A stretch of DNA of 64,000 bases from Porphyra umbilicalis (taxonomy: Eukaryota > Rhodophyta > Bangiophyceae > Bangiales > Bangiaceae): contig KV918942.1 of NCBI GenBank assembly GCA_002049455.2, positions 62,001 through 126,000 on the forward strand. Direction: 5' to 3'. Under the pieces are notes generated by a model. The model saw only the letters and a program-made list of their open reading frames with translations. It was not told the DNA's origin and did no database searches. Position numbers and translations under genes: made by a program. Positions 20,601 through 29,455 of the stretch are shown one piece after another (the stretch's first letter is position 1; every line of letters begins with the position of its first letter).

Positions 20601-22088
20601 AAGTACACGACGCCTTACCATCCGCAGACCAACGGTCAGGTGGAACGGTATAACCGTACGCTGCTGAACCAGATCCGGGCCTTCTGTGAGGAGCACCCGC
20701 GACAGTGGGATCGCCTCCTCCCCGCCCTGAGCCTGGCGTACAACACCTGCCCGCATAGGGCCACCGGTATGGCGCCGTTCGACCTCCTGATCCCCCGCCG
20801 TATGCCCAACCTCACGGTTGAGGGCCTCGCTGGCTCGTCCCCGCTGGCATCCGCCGATGGCTCCCCGCTCATGGTGAAGCGCGCCATCATCCAGGTCTTG
20901 AAAAAGCTCATCCCGACGGTGCGCGCTTCCCTCGACAAGTACCAGGCTCGCTATCAGCGAGACTGGGACAGCCGGGTACGGCCGAAGAACATGGACCTGG
21001 TGGTCGGTGACTTCGTCTACCTCCGCTCCCACCGCGGGGGGCACAAGCTGCTGCCCAAGGCCCTTGGCCCGTTCGAGATTCTCGATACGGACGGCACCTA
21101 CTTCGTAATCGACCAAGGCGATGGCGAAGGACGGGTCAACAGTAACGACGTCACACCGGCACCGCGCCCGGTGCCGGGACCGGATGCCCAGCCGCATCGG
21201 CTTACACAGGCCCCGCTCCCCAACGTGAACTCCTCCGATGAGGGTCCGACCTGGGAAATCGACCGGCTGTTGGCTATTCGCCACGACACCGATAACGGCA
21301 TCGTGGCGAAAGTTCGGTGGGCCACTTATGACCGGGGCGATGATTCGTGGGAACCCATTTCGGGTTTACCGAAACATCTCGTCATCCGCTTAGCGAAGCA
21401 GAAGAAGTTTACGCTCCCCGACGACGCCTTCCAGACAACGCCGGTCGTCCTCGCCCCGCCCCCGCGACAACCCAATTGGGTCTGCGTCGCGGTCCAGCAG
21501 CACACCGACGAGACGGGTGCCATGCTCGTCGATGTGCGCTGGGCGTCCCCAGCGGCAAGCCACGAGGAGACCGTCCCTGCCCTTTCGGCATCCTCCCTCC
21601 TCGCGGAGTTTCCCGACGACCCGCCGGCTGCCCACTGGGCATTGGGCCGCCCCGCCTTCGAGAAACTCGACGCGGTCTGGGGCCCCCATACGGTAGACCT
21701 GTTTACCACCGCCGCGGCCACCCATCTACCCCGGTTCCTGCCCCTGTTCCCCGCGGACGCCGCGCGCGGCTGCGCCGCGGCGTTCTCGGTCGACTGGGCG
21801 GTCGAGAACGGGTGGGCCAACCCCCCCTTTTCTTTCCTACCGCAGGTCCTCGCCCGCATCACCTCCTATCCATGTGACATCACCCTCGTCGCCCCGCGCT
21901 GGCAACACCAGTCCTGGTGGACGCTCGCGACGCGCTACTGCGCTGCTCGGGTGCAACTCAACCCCCCCTATCCTACGTTCACGGTGGCAGGCCGCACCGC
22001 CTCCTCCCCGCCGCCCGTGTGGCGCGTCGTGATCTTCCGCTTTGAAAAGGCCCACACCACACGGGTCAACGCCTGCGCCACCGCTTAG
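17601..22088 (+). pseudogene. pol: Ty3/gypsy Pol polyprotein with chromodomain and Dam-like domain; one in-frame stop
   Basis: One frame from the frameshift site to TAG 22086-22088, interrupted only by TAG at 19503-19505. Aspartic protease: LDTGAGPSIIRVD. Reverse transcriptase: PRFCVDYRRLNAV and YLDDVIVFS. RNase H: starts at IIDVDACDT and is cut by the stop just before LGCALLQEQ; chromoviral relatives often have Gln there, so CAG-to-TAG is likely. Integrase: HHCC zinc module (HYPTTKGHPG ... CPPCAKN), then DDE residues in GIDILGPL, LSDQGRQMD and GQVERYNRTL. A chromodomain follows (TWEIDRLLAIRHD ... DDSWEPISGLP). The last about 200 residues contain HTVDLFTT, WANPPFSFLP and LVAPRWQHQSWW, resembling the Dam-methylase-like domain of DIRS retroelements. 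All catalytic motifs are present; only the nonsense codon is disabling. Confidence 0.88.
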
Positions 22089-22765
22089 CGGTGCCGCTGC
22101 CGAGGACCCGTGGGCCGCTCTCCCCCCGACTCGTCGCAGTCGTCATAGACGAACCGCTCGTCGGCAGAGGCCACGCGGTCCGCCGCCCGCACCTCGTCCA
22201 GGATACGACCAATGCCGTCCTCCAGGTACGTCGCGCGGCGGAGTTCTTTGACGACCTTGACGACGCCGTCCATCGCCTCCCCCACCGTGCGGTCGCTAGA
22301 CGTCCGCAGGGACGCGTGCAGCCGGTCCACGCCACTACGCAGCACCCGGCTGATCGCCAACCCCACGGCGCCAGCCGGCGCGCCGCCCGCCGCGGCCAAG
22401 CGCTTCACGGCCGCCGCCGAAAGGTGCGCCCGGAGCGCGTCGCCTTCAGGCGCAATGGACCCCACGCGGTACCACTTGTGGTGCGCCGCGTAGGGGGGCT
22501 CCACCTCCTGCCCCTCGGACGGCCTCGGGCGTTTCCCCCTCGTGGTCCCCCCGCTCCGCCGCGACCCGGTTGCCCCCGCCGTCGACCAGGCCGCCCCATC
22601 GGCACCGACCGGCGACCAGCCGCGCCGCGCGTCGCCCGGTCGGAGCGCCGCCGCGCCACCGTCCGCCCGCCCTGACGCTCCAGCGGACGCCGGCGGCTTC
22701 CGCCGGCGCGTCGACGCCGTTGGCGGTGACCACGACCGCTGGCTACCACCCGCGGATTCCCCCAT
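22085..22765 (-). CDS. Antisense ORF abutting pol, unknown function
   Basis: A minus-strand ORF of 226 codons. The proximal half is Arg/Pro/Gly-rich. The distal half is helical and protein-like (WYRVGSIAPEGDALRAHL, GEAMDGVVKVVKELRRATYL, ADERFVYDDCDES). Its TAA (22085-22087) interlocks with the TAG of pol (22086-22088) in the sequence CTTAGC. It shares its reading frame with the 409-codon ORF upstream (23342-24571), with several stops between. It could be the C-terminus of that antisense gene. No family recognised. Confidence 0.45.
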   Translation of the reverse strand: MGESAGGSQRSWSPPTASTRRRKPPASAGASGRADGGAAALRPGDARRGWSPVGADGAAWSTAGATGSRRSGGTTRGKRPRPSEGQEVEPPYAAHHKWYRVGSIAPEGDALRAHLSAAAVKRLAAAGGAPAGAVGLAISRVLRSGVDRLHASLRTSSDRTVGEAMDGVVKVVKELRRATYLEDGIGRILDEVRAADRVASADERFVYDDCDESGGERPTGPRQRHR

Positions 22766-23017
22766 CGCCGCCGCGCCACTCCGTTGCGCCGGCGCCGGTG
22801 GCGGCGTTGCCCGTCCCGGCGTCGGCCCGCGCCGAGGGCGCGGCGTCCCGCGTCCCGGCGGCGGTGTCCCCGTGCGTCGCGGCGGGGGCGTAGGTGACCG
22901 CGACCGGCGCGGCCCCGCTCGCGGCCGTTGACGCTACGGTGCCCGGCCCGACCCCGTTGCCCGACGTGACGACCCCCGAACTGGCTATCGTGTCCGCGTT
23001 GTCGAAGCCGACGCCGA

Positions 23018-23143
23018 CGGGGACCGCGACGGCACCCACTGGGCGTCGTCCCGGGCACGCCCCCTCGGCGACGACCGCGACGGGGACCGCGACGGCACCC
23101 ACTGGGCGTCGTCCCGGGCACGCCCCCTCGGCGACGACCGCGA
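23018..23143. repeat. Two tandem copies of a 63-bp unit
   Basis: Copies 23018-23080 and 23081-23143 look identical. On the minus strand each encodes a 21-residue RS/RG-rich unit containing DDAQWVPSRSPS, in the same frame as the ORF at 23342-24571, after its stop. Confidence 0.85.
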
Positions 23144-23341
23144 CGGCGACACGGCCCGCCATGACGGCGATCCCGAGCCTGCCGCCGCCGCGTCCTCCCG
23201 GGCCGCGTCGCTGCCCCCGCCCCGGGTGGGCCCCGCCCCCACGTTCCCGGACGCCCCCGGCGGCCCCCGCGCCGTGGAGCTCCGCGACGTCGCGCGCTCG
23301 GCCCGACTTGGGAAGTCGACGCCCTTAGCGTCCAACGCTAG

Positions 23342-24571
23342 TCAAAACCCGTATGGGTTCGCCGCGTCGTCCGCCTCCGTCGGCAACGGCGTCGGCCCGA
23401 GCGGCAAACCCGCAGCCGACACCACGTCTCCCCATTTGGGGAGCAGCACCGCCATGCCTTGGAGCAGCCGCTGCAGCCGGGCGTGCTTGTCCGCACTCCC
23501 CTCCGCCATGTCGTCCAGCCGGAGACGCTTCAGCCGGTGGAGAAGGGCTGGGGAGATGCGGTGGACCCGCCCGCCGGCGAGGTCCGCCAGCAGCGCGATG
23601 GCGGTGAGCTGCACGCGCTCCACCACGTACATGTCCCACAGGCAGCTGCGGTCGTCCCCCATCATGCGGTCGTAATAGTACGACAGCACGGTGGGGTACG
23701 CCACGTGCAGCCCCCGCGGCAGCTCCAACTCGCCCAGCGCCTCCGGCACGCGCCGCCAGCCGGCGCTGTTCAAGCCCTTGGCATGGTGGCCGGCCGTCAT
23801 CAGGTACGGGACGTCGTCGCCCTTGCGCGCTCGAACGTCCACCTCCTTCCGCGCTTGGTTTACCGCCACGCGGTCGCCCTCCGCCAAAAGGAGCGTCAGA
23901 TCCCGCCTAACCCGCTCGGGATTCGGCCAGGAGCTGATGTCCGGGCACTCGTACGGCAGGACCGCCCGTGGCGCCGCCCCCGCGTCCACACGACGGGCGT
24001 TCTTGTCCGCCGCCTCTTCGTAGTAGTACGCCGCCGCGTCCATCGCCTCCCGGTGCTGCGCCTCGGCGGCCTGCACGTACCCGAGGTCCGCCGACGTCCG
24101 TAGATACGGAAGCGACAACTCCGTCAGGTACTCCGCCGGTGGGGTCACCGCGTCCGGCATGAGGCTCATAAGGCGGCCCCAGCAGTGCGCCACGCACGGC
24201 ACCCACTCGCGGAGGACCGCCTCGTTATCGTTTACCCTCACGAAGGCGTACGCCGTCCGGACGAACCACGACGGCAACGCCGTCCCGAAGCGCGCCACCT
24301 CGCGGCTGAAGCGGACGGCCAACTCGCCATCGCGCCGCTGCGAGTGCACCTCGTGGATGCCGCCGTGCCAGTACGCCATGCGTACGCCGGCCTGCATGCG
24401 CTCGACCGCCGGCTGGTTCCGCGGGTCTGGCCCCGGCACCCGCTCCCGCCCCGGCACCTCGTCGTGGTCCGCCAATACGCACTCTGCGTACCGCCGCAGC
24501 CCCGCCCTCAACGCGTCCCGCAAGGGAGGCGCGATGTAGGCCATCGCCGCAGCTTCCCCGGTCGCCGCCAT
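23342..24571 (-). CDS. Antisense ORF of 409 codons inside the chromovirus, unknown function
   Basis: This is a long, normal-looking protein: helical, with Trp/Tyr/His/Cys well represented (RMAYWHGGIHEVHSQRRDG, WFVRTAYAFVRVND, YYYEEAADKNARR, MGDDRSCLWDMYVVERV). The TGA at 23342-23344 is followed in the same frame by an RS/RG-rich stretch containing the 63-bp repeats. It lies between pol and the putative 3' LTR, opposite in sense to pol; some plant Ty3/gypsy lineages (Tat/Ogre, Retand) carry extra, sometimes antisense, ORFs there. No domain recognised; I saw no zinc knuckle or protease motif. It could also be a host gene picked up or neighbouring, if the LTR call is wrong. Confidence 0.55.
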   Translation of the reverse strand: MAATGEAAAMAYIAPPLRDALRAGLRRYAECVLADHDEVPGRERVPGPDPRNQPAVERMQAGVRMAYWHGGIHEVHSQRRDGELAVRFSREVARFGTALPSWFVRTAYAFVRVNDNEAVLREWVPCVAHCWGRLMSLMPDAVTPPAEYLTELSLPYLRTSADLGYVQAAEAQHREAMDAAAYYYEEAADKNARRVDAGAAPRAVLPYECPDISSWPNPERVRRDLTLLLAEGDRVAVNQARKEVDVRARKGDDVPYLMTAGHHAKGLNSAGWRRVPEALGELELPRGLHVAYPTVLSYYYDRMMGDDRSCLWDMYVVERVQLTAIALLADLAGGRVHRISPALLHRLKRLRLDDMAEGSADKHARLQRLLQGMAVLLPKWGDVVSAAGLPLGPTPLPTEADDAANPYGF

Positions 24572-24894
24572 CCGCCCAAGTCGGCAGCAAGCCCACGCCG
24601 ATGGCGTCCGCGCGTGCCGCCTCCGCCGCCGCCGACCGCGTCGTCGTCCCCGTCGTTGCCCCCCGCCGCCGGCGCCCCGCGTTCTTCAACGCTGCCCCCG
24701 CCGGTCCCCGCACGGCGGTATGTCCGCCTCGCCGCCGCTCGCCGCCGCGTGCTGCCCGCGCGCGCGCCCCCACGCGGTCCGCGTCGCCTGGTGGCCCCAC
24801 CCTGCGCCCTCGCGCTGGCGACCCCCGCGCGGGTGCTCGGCCCAAGCGGCCCCGCATCCGACCTTGCTGGCGGGTGACCGCTAGGTCTTGGCCC

Positions 24895-24902
24895 GAGGGG
24901 GG
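24895..24902 (+). promoter_or_regulatory. Candidate polypurine tract
   Basis: GAGGGGGG lies directly before TGTTGC, the expected layout for plus-strand priming next to a 3' LTR. Confidence 0.5.
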
Positions 24903-25215
24903 TGTTGCATTCGGCAGGGGCTAAGTCCAGTACTTTTGCCCCTGCCGGGACTTGCGCCCGTCTCTCCGTACTTCGGATTGCGGCCTGTGGGACGGCTGTC
25001 CCTCCCCAAGTAGCTTCCCCTATTCGGGCCAGGGGTTACTCTTTCGTCTCTCCTTTTCGTCTGTTTTCGTCTTGTTATTACGGCGCCGGCCTTGCCCCGC
25101 GCCGCCCCGTCTTGCTCGCCATCTAAATCTTGGCGTCCCTCTCGAGTCCTAGCCTTTGAGCACCTTTGCGCCGTCTAGGTCCTCTCGGTAGGTTGACCCT
25201 TTAGGTCCTTCTCTT
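24903..25215 (+). repeat. Putative 3' LTR of the chromovirus (right end uncertain)
   Basis: It begins TGTTGCATTC right after the polypurine tract, holds no ORF and is pyrimidine-rich on the plus strand (TTTCGTCTCTCCTTTTCGTC). Near the start, GGCAGGGGC (24913-24921) and GCCCCTGCC (24938-24946) form a 9-bp stem with a 16-nt loop, possibly part of an R region or poly(A) structure. I could not find a second copy or a clear CA end; 25200-25270 is the plausible range. Confidence 0.4.
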
Positions 25216-25740
25216 TTGTACTGTCAGTGTGGTTCTAGGGTATTTGTTCGCGCCTCCTTTGTTGCCACAACGCCCACACACCCGCCACTGGTTTTCAAAG
25301 CCGACGAGGAAGGACGCGCCCGCCGCGTTGAGCGCCTCGAACGTTGCGTCGAAGATGTCATCCGCGGCGAGGAGCGCTTCCAGGTCCCCCACCACGCCCG
25401 ACGAGGACGTCACGACGGTCATGGCTGAGGCCGACGTGCACGCCGTGCCGTCAGACGTGACGGACCCGTGCGGGACGTTGAAGACGCCGGGGGCCACGTT
25501 GGAGGCGGCCCCAATGGCGACGCACGTCGGGCAGTTGCCTTGGCGGATGAAGCGGGTGTAGCGGCTGTTGGGGAGCATGGAGCCCTCTAACGCGCGGGCG
25601 ATCGCGGGCACCGCCGCGTCTGGCACGGCGGCGGCGCGGCCGCCGGTGGGGGCGCCCCCCAAAGGACAGGCACCGACGGCGGCGGCACCGACGGTGGCGG
25701 CGGCGGCGGCGGCCGCCGCCACGCCGCTTAGGAAACCCAT
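25201..25740 (-). CDS. Unknown Ala-rich protein with CxxC motifs
   Basis: From ATG 25740, about 179 residues: an Ala/Gly-rich hydrophobic N-terminus (possible signal or membrane segment), then RYTRFIRQGNCPTCVAIG, a Thr/Ser-rich segment, an acidic helix (VGDLEALLAADDIFDATFEA) and WRVCGRCGNKGGANK. The last codons run into the region where the LTR would end, so the C-terminus may be artificial. It could be the severed 5' part of the minus-strand gene interrupted at 17350, but nothing in the sequences proves the link. No family recognised. Confidence 0.4.
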   Translation of the reverse strand: MGFLSGVAAAAAAAATVGAAAVGACPLGGAPTGGRAAAVPDAAVPAIARALEGSMLPNSRYTRFIRQGNCPTCVAIGAASNVAPGVFNVPHGSVTSDGTACTSASAMTVVTSSSGVVGDLEALLAADDIFDATFEALNAAGASFLVGFENQWRVCGRCGNKGGANKYPRTTLTVQKRRT

Positions 25741-25806
25741 GGCGCCCGGGTCGGGCGTCGCCGACGGGGCGCGGAGGAGGACAAGCTGCGTGCGCACGCG
25801 CATCAA

Positions 25807-26760
25807 CGGGAGGAACGAACCCCACCCCCGACCCCCGCCGCTCGCGTGCGGGGCGCGCGGGCAGACCGCACGCGGTGGGGGGGGGGGGGACGACGGGCGA
25901 CGGGCTGCCGCGGGCAGTCGGTTGGCGGTGCGACGACCGGGCGGCGAGAGGAGGAGACGGGCGGCGGCGGGGGGGGGCAGCGGGCCGCGTCGCTACTGCC
26001 GGCAGGGGCTGTCGGCCAAGACGGGCGCCCGCCGGGCGGCGTTTTAAGCGCCCCCCGCGTCCGCCGACGGGGCGCGCCGGGGGGGCTCGCAGCGGCAAAG
26101 GGGCACCCCACCGCGCGTGTGTCGGTGGGGTGGGGGGGGGGGGGCACGGGAGACGCGGCACCGCCGCTTGCACCGCCCGCGCGTCGGCGTGGCGCGCGCG
26201 GCGGGCCGCGTGGGGGACGCGTTTGGCTGCGGAGCAGACCCCTCCCACGGGGGGTGTGCAACGGCCGTCGCGCCCCCGCCGGCACCGCGGCGGCGGCGGC
26301 GCGGCGGGGATGACAGGCGCGCCGCCCCCACCGCGCGGTCCGTGGCGCCGCCACCCCACCCGCGCCGGTGGTGAGTCGCGCCGCAACGGGCGGGCGGGAG
26401 GCAGGCGCCAGCCGCCGCCGCCGCCGCCGGCGGCACCGCCACGTCGGCGGTCGCGCGGCGGTGGCGGGGGCGCGGGGCACACCCCCCCCGCCCCCGTCGC
26501 GTCACCGCCGCGTCGGCGGGCGCGCGGCGGAGGCTAGGGCGGGGAGCACACCCCCCCCGCCCCCGTCGCGTGTCCCCCTCCCCCCCCCCCCCCCCCCCCC
26601 GTCCCCTTGCGCCGTCGCCCCACCCCGCCGCCGCCCGCCGCTGACAGGCGCCGGCGGGCGGTGCCGCCGCCGCTGCCGACGCGCCGACGGCCGTGGCCGG
26701 CGGGCCGGCTGCCGTAGACACTCACCGCGCACGGAAGGGGCGGCGGCGGCGGCGGGGGGG
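25807..26760. other. Extremely GC-rich low-complexity sequence
   Basis: Dominated by CGG/CCG-type repeats and homopolymers, including a C tract of about 21 (26580-26600). All six frames are open by composition; no ORF is credible. Confidence 0.7.
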
Positions 26761-26770
26761 GGGCAATCCA

Positions 26771-26910
26771 CTGGATTGAGCAGTGTTCGGCTCGAACGAG
26801 GCAGCAAACACGCAATACTCTGGATTGGACAGTGCTGGGCTGGCACGAGGTACGATGTGATGCACTGGAATGGTCAGTGTCAGTCGCGATCTGCCGTGTA
26901 CACGGCATCC
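26771..26910. repeat. Degenerate 45-49-bp tandem repeat, also at the window start
   Basis: Monomers begin CTGGATTG or CTGGAATG at 26771, 26820 and 26865, each followed by CAGTG and a variable part. The last monomer (GGTCAGTGTCAG, then GATCTGCCGTGTACA) closely matches positions 2-36 of the window, so the family is dispersed. Confidence 0.6.
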
Positions 26911-29455
26911 TACGCGACGTCTTGGGGGCTACATCTGTCCGTTTTTGGTTGCTGGGCACGCTGCCATCATGTATCCCTCGTTAGAAGGACGTTTTCCAGA
27001 CGCCTGAGATTTCTGCAGCCACCCTTACCCCTGTGCCCTCCGCTCTGCGTCACGCCTAAACGCCCACCTCCGCCTTGCGCTTAACCCCTTGCCTTTGCCA
27101 CCCCTCCGCTCCAACCCCACGCTCTTCTGGCCAAGTACCCCGTCCACATGTGCTTCCAAGTCAGCGACATAGACAACAGCAGCCCGCGGAAGCACCACCT
27201 GGTTCCAGGTGGCGGCCGAGGGGTCACGCCGGCAGCCCACGAGGACCGGTCGGCAGCCAGTCGTAGTTGGCCTTCGCCGTAACCGGAGTGGTACAGCGAC
27301 TGCCTCTGCACTGGCGCCTGAAAATCGCAGCGGTGGTCAAAGGAAACAGCGCGCGTTGTGAGCGGCGGCTGCCGGCTGGGGGGGCGTTTCAGTGGGAGCG
27401 GCCAACAGCAGCGACATTGTACAAAACAGCTGCACAACTCTTCTTGTTCCTATTGCTAGTATAAAGCGAGCGGTGGGAGCCGGTGGCCTCGGAAGCAGAT
27501 AGCAGGTTGGGATGCCAAGGATGGGAAAGTGCATGGGAGTAGCCAGCATCGTGGGCGCGGCGGAACTCTAGAGAGCGGCGCCCGAGAAATGAACGAGACA
27601 TCAAAGAGCCGCGCCATGTTTCAGCTGCAGAGCTCTGTCGCATGTGCTGCGTGGTGGTCGCTCCTGCATGAGTAGCGGCCGCCATGTTTTGACAGATGCT
27701 ACCACAGGAACCTGCGGCCATCCGCGGGAACGGCCGCGCCCCCAGTGCGCCTCTTTGAAAGGCGTCGGACGGTGCCACCAGAGGCCCCTCCACGCGCATT
27801 CTGGCGACAGGGCACTTGGGGATGGGGTGCGGGGTGGGTGCGTGAGAAGGTGGGGGTGTGAGGCGACACCAGCCGAGGAGGCCAGCTGCTATACAAGAGC
27901 AACTGTACAGTTCCTCCGACACGACTGCGGCGGCCGAATGGGGGAGGACTGGGAAGAGCCGCAGCGCCTACCAGCAGGAAGCTATGGCGGCGTCCCTAGA
28001 GGCAGGGGGCGACACCAAGACGCCGAAGGAGGACAGCTTCGCTGTGGATGCGCACGTGCCGCGCTGTCGCCGTCACGCCCTACCCTCACAAACAATACAT
28101 CTCATGTAAGTCTGGATATCATGCAAGTACGTTGTACTTTATTTTTATCAAATACATGGACGATTGGGCCCCTCCGAGAAGGGGCCCACCCCCTCTCATG
28201 AGCTGGAATCAAGCGTGGGACCGCGTGCGATTGAGGTGGAATCCACCCCGATTCCACTCCCTACCCCCGATCTTGACGACGGTCCCCGCCCCCCCCAACA
28301 TGAGATGCAAACGTTTGCATGTTGTTTTAGATTTGTAATTCCAGGCACGTGCGTGCAATACCCTGGCCTTGAGGGCGGTGGCGCGCTCGGCGACGCACTG
28401 ACACCGGGCACGCAGGCCGGCTCCATAGCCGCGAGCGCGCACGGGGGCGCGTACAGCCCCGTTTCCGTGGCGGGGGGGGCGTGGGGCGGGAAAAGGGGTG
28501 CCGCCTCCGCCACCGCAGCGGCGGCGGCCTGCCGGCGTCGCGCGACGCCCACGGGAGGGACCGTCACTCCGCCGCGCAGCGCACCTGCGCAGGGCGGGTG
28601 GGGCGGCCGACACGGCGCGCGGGTGGGCGGGTGGGACCGACCACCGCGCGACGGGGCGCCTCTAACCGCGCCGCTAGATGGCTTCAGATCTCGCCGACGA
28701 GTCGCCGCAACAAAAGCCGGCGAGCAGGCACGATCACCCGCGGGTCATCGTGGGCGCGTTGAACCCCAGAAGTCGCTGCGCGCGGTCGCCGCGCGCAACT
28801 CGGGGCGGTGGGGGGGGCTGGGGGGCAGGCGCCGTCTGGGCCCTGTGACCCCTGTGGCAGGACAGTCCTTCTCAGCCACGTAACTCCATTCGCTTTTAGC
28901 GTCATCGCGACCCTTCCAACACTGACACGCCCTCAGCTCCCTGAGGACACGAATGCAGACTGCCACCTCTGAAACGAAGAGCAAGTTCCTTGATCTAAGT
29001 ATATGTGTGCATCACTACACTTTGAGAGCACCCTGTCCTAAAGGCCAGGGAAATCCTACCTCGTTGGTCATGACGAGGATGCACTCTCGAGGCTGTCAGA
29101 TCGTGCCCGTCCAGAGATCATCTCGGATCATGCCTTGCGAGACTTGCAGCCCCCCCGTCCGACCAATACGATGTGGGCGTCCGTTTCGGCCGCTGCTCCT
29201 GTGACCCCTCTGGTGCTGCGCTCAAGACGCGACAAAGTGACCGACGCGTCAGCCTCAACGATAGCCGTTGGATGGGCGGCCCAGCCGTGCGCGGTGGGCC
29301 CACTGAGAGGCGGAACGCTGCCCGTTCCCTTCTGCTCCCACAGGTTATTTGCGCTCGAAGCCAGCTCGCCCCACTGCCACCCAGGTACCCTCCTCCACCC
29401 CCCCCCTTCCCCCGCCTTGCCCCTGTCCCCTCTACCCCACCGCGCGGCGTCGACC
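26911..29455. other. Gene-poor stretch
   Basis: Short ORFs on both strands lack protein-like composition. The only structure I see is a hairpin/palindrome cluster at 28166-28320, plus an inferred upstream region for the receptor-like gene that starts at 29456. Confidence 0.5.
28166..28320. repeat. Cluster of perfect short inverted repeats
   Basis: GGGCCCCT/AGGGGCCC (28166-28173 with 28180-28187), GTGGAATC/GATTCCAC (28236-28243 with 28250-28257) and the 16-bp palindrome ATGCAAACGTTTGCAT (28305-28320). Role unknown. Confidence 0.7.

Larger units (their letters stand above)
17350..25215 (+). mobile_element. 5'-truncated Ty3/gypsy chromovirus
   Basis: Contents: the tail of gag, a -1 frameshift signal, pol (protease, reverse transcriptase, RNase H, integrase, chromodomain, Dam-like domain), antisense ORFs, a polypurine tract (24895-24902) and a putative 3' LTR from 24903. 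No copy of the LTR, no primer-binding site and no major part of gag lie upstream, so the element lost its 5' end. The left boundary is set where the minus-strand gene loses its reading sense (17340-17380). The right boundary is uncertain because no LTR partner is available. Confidence 0.75.

Noticed and set aside
17350-25215. Complete LTR retrotransposon with two LTRs
   Set aside because: No sequence upstream of pol matches the putative 3' LTR, and no primer-binding site is present.
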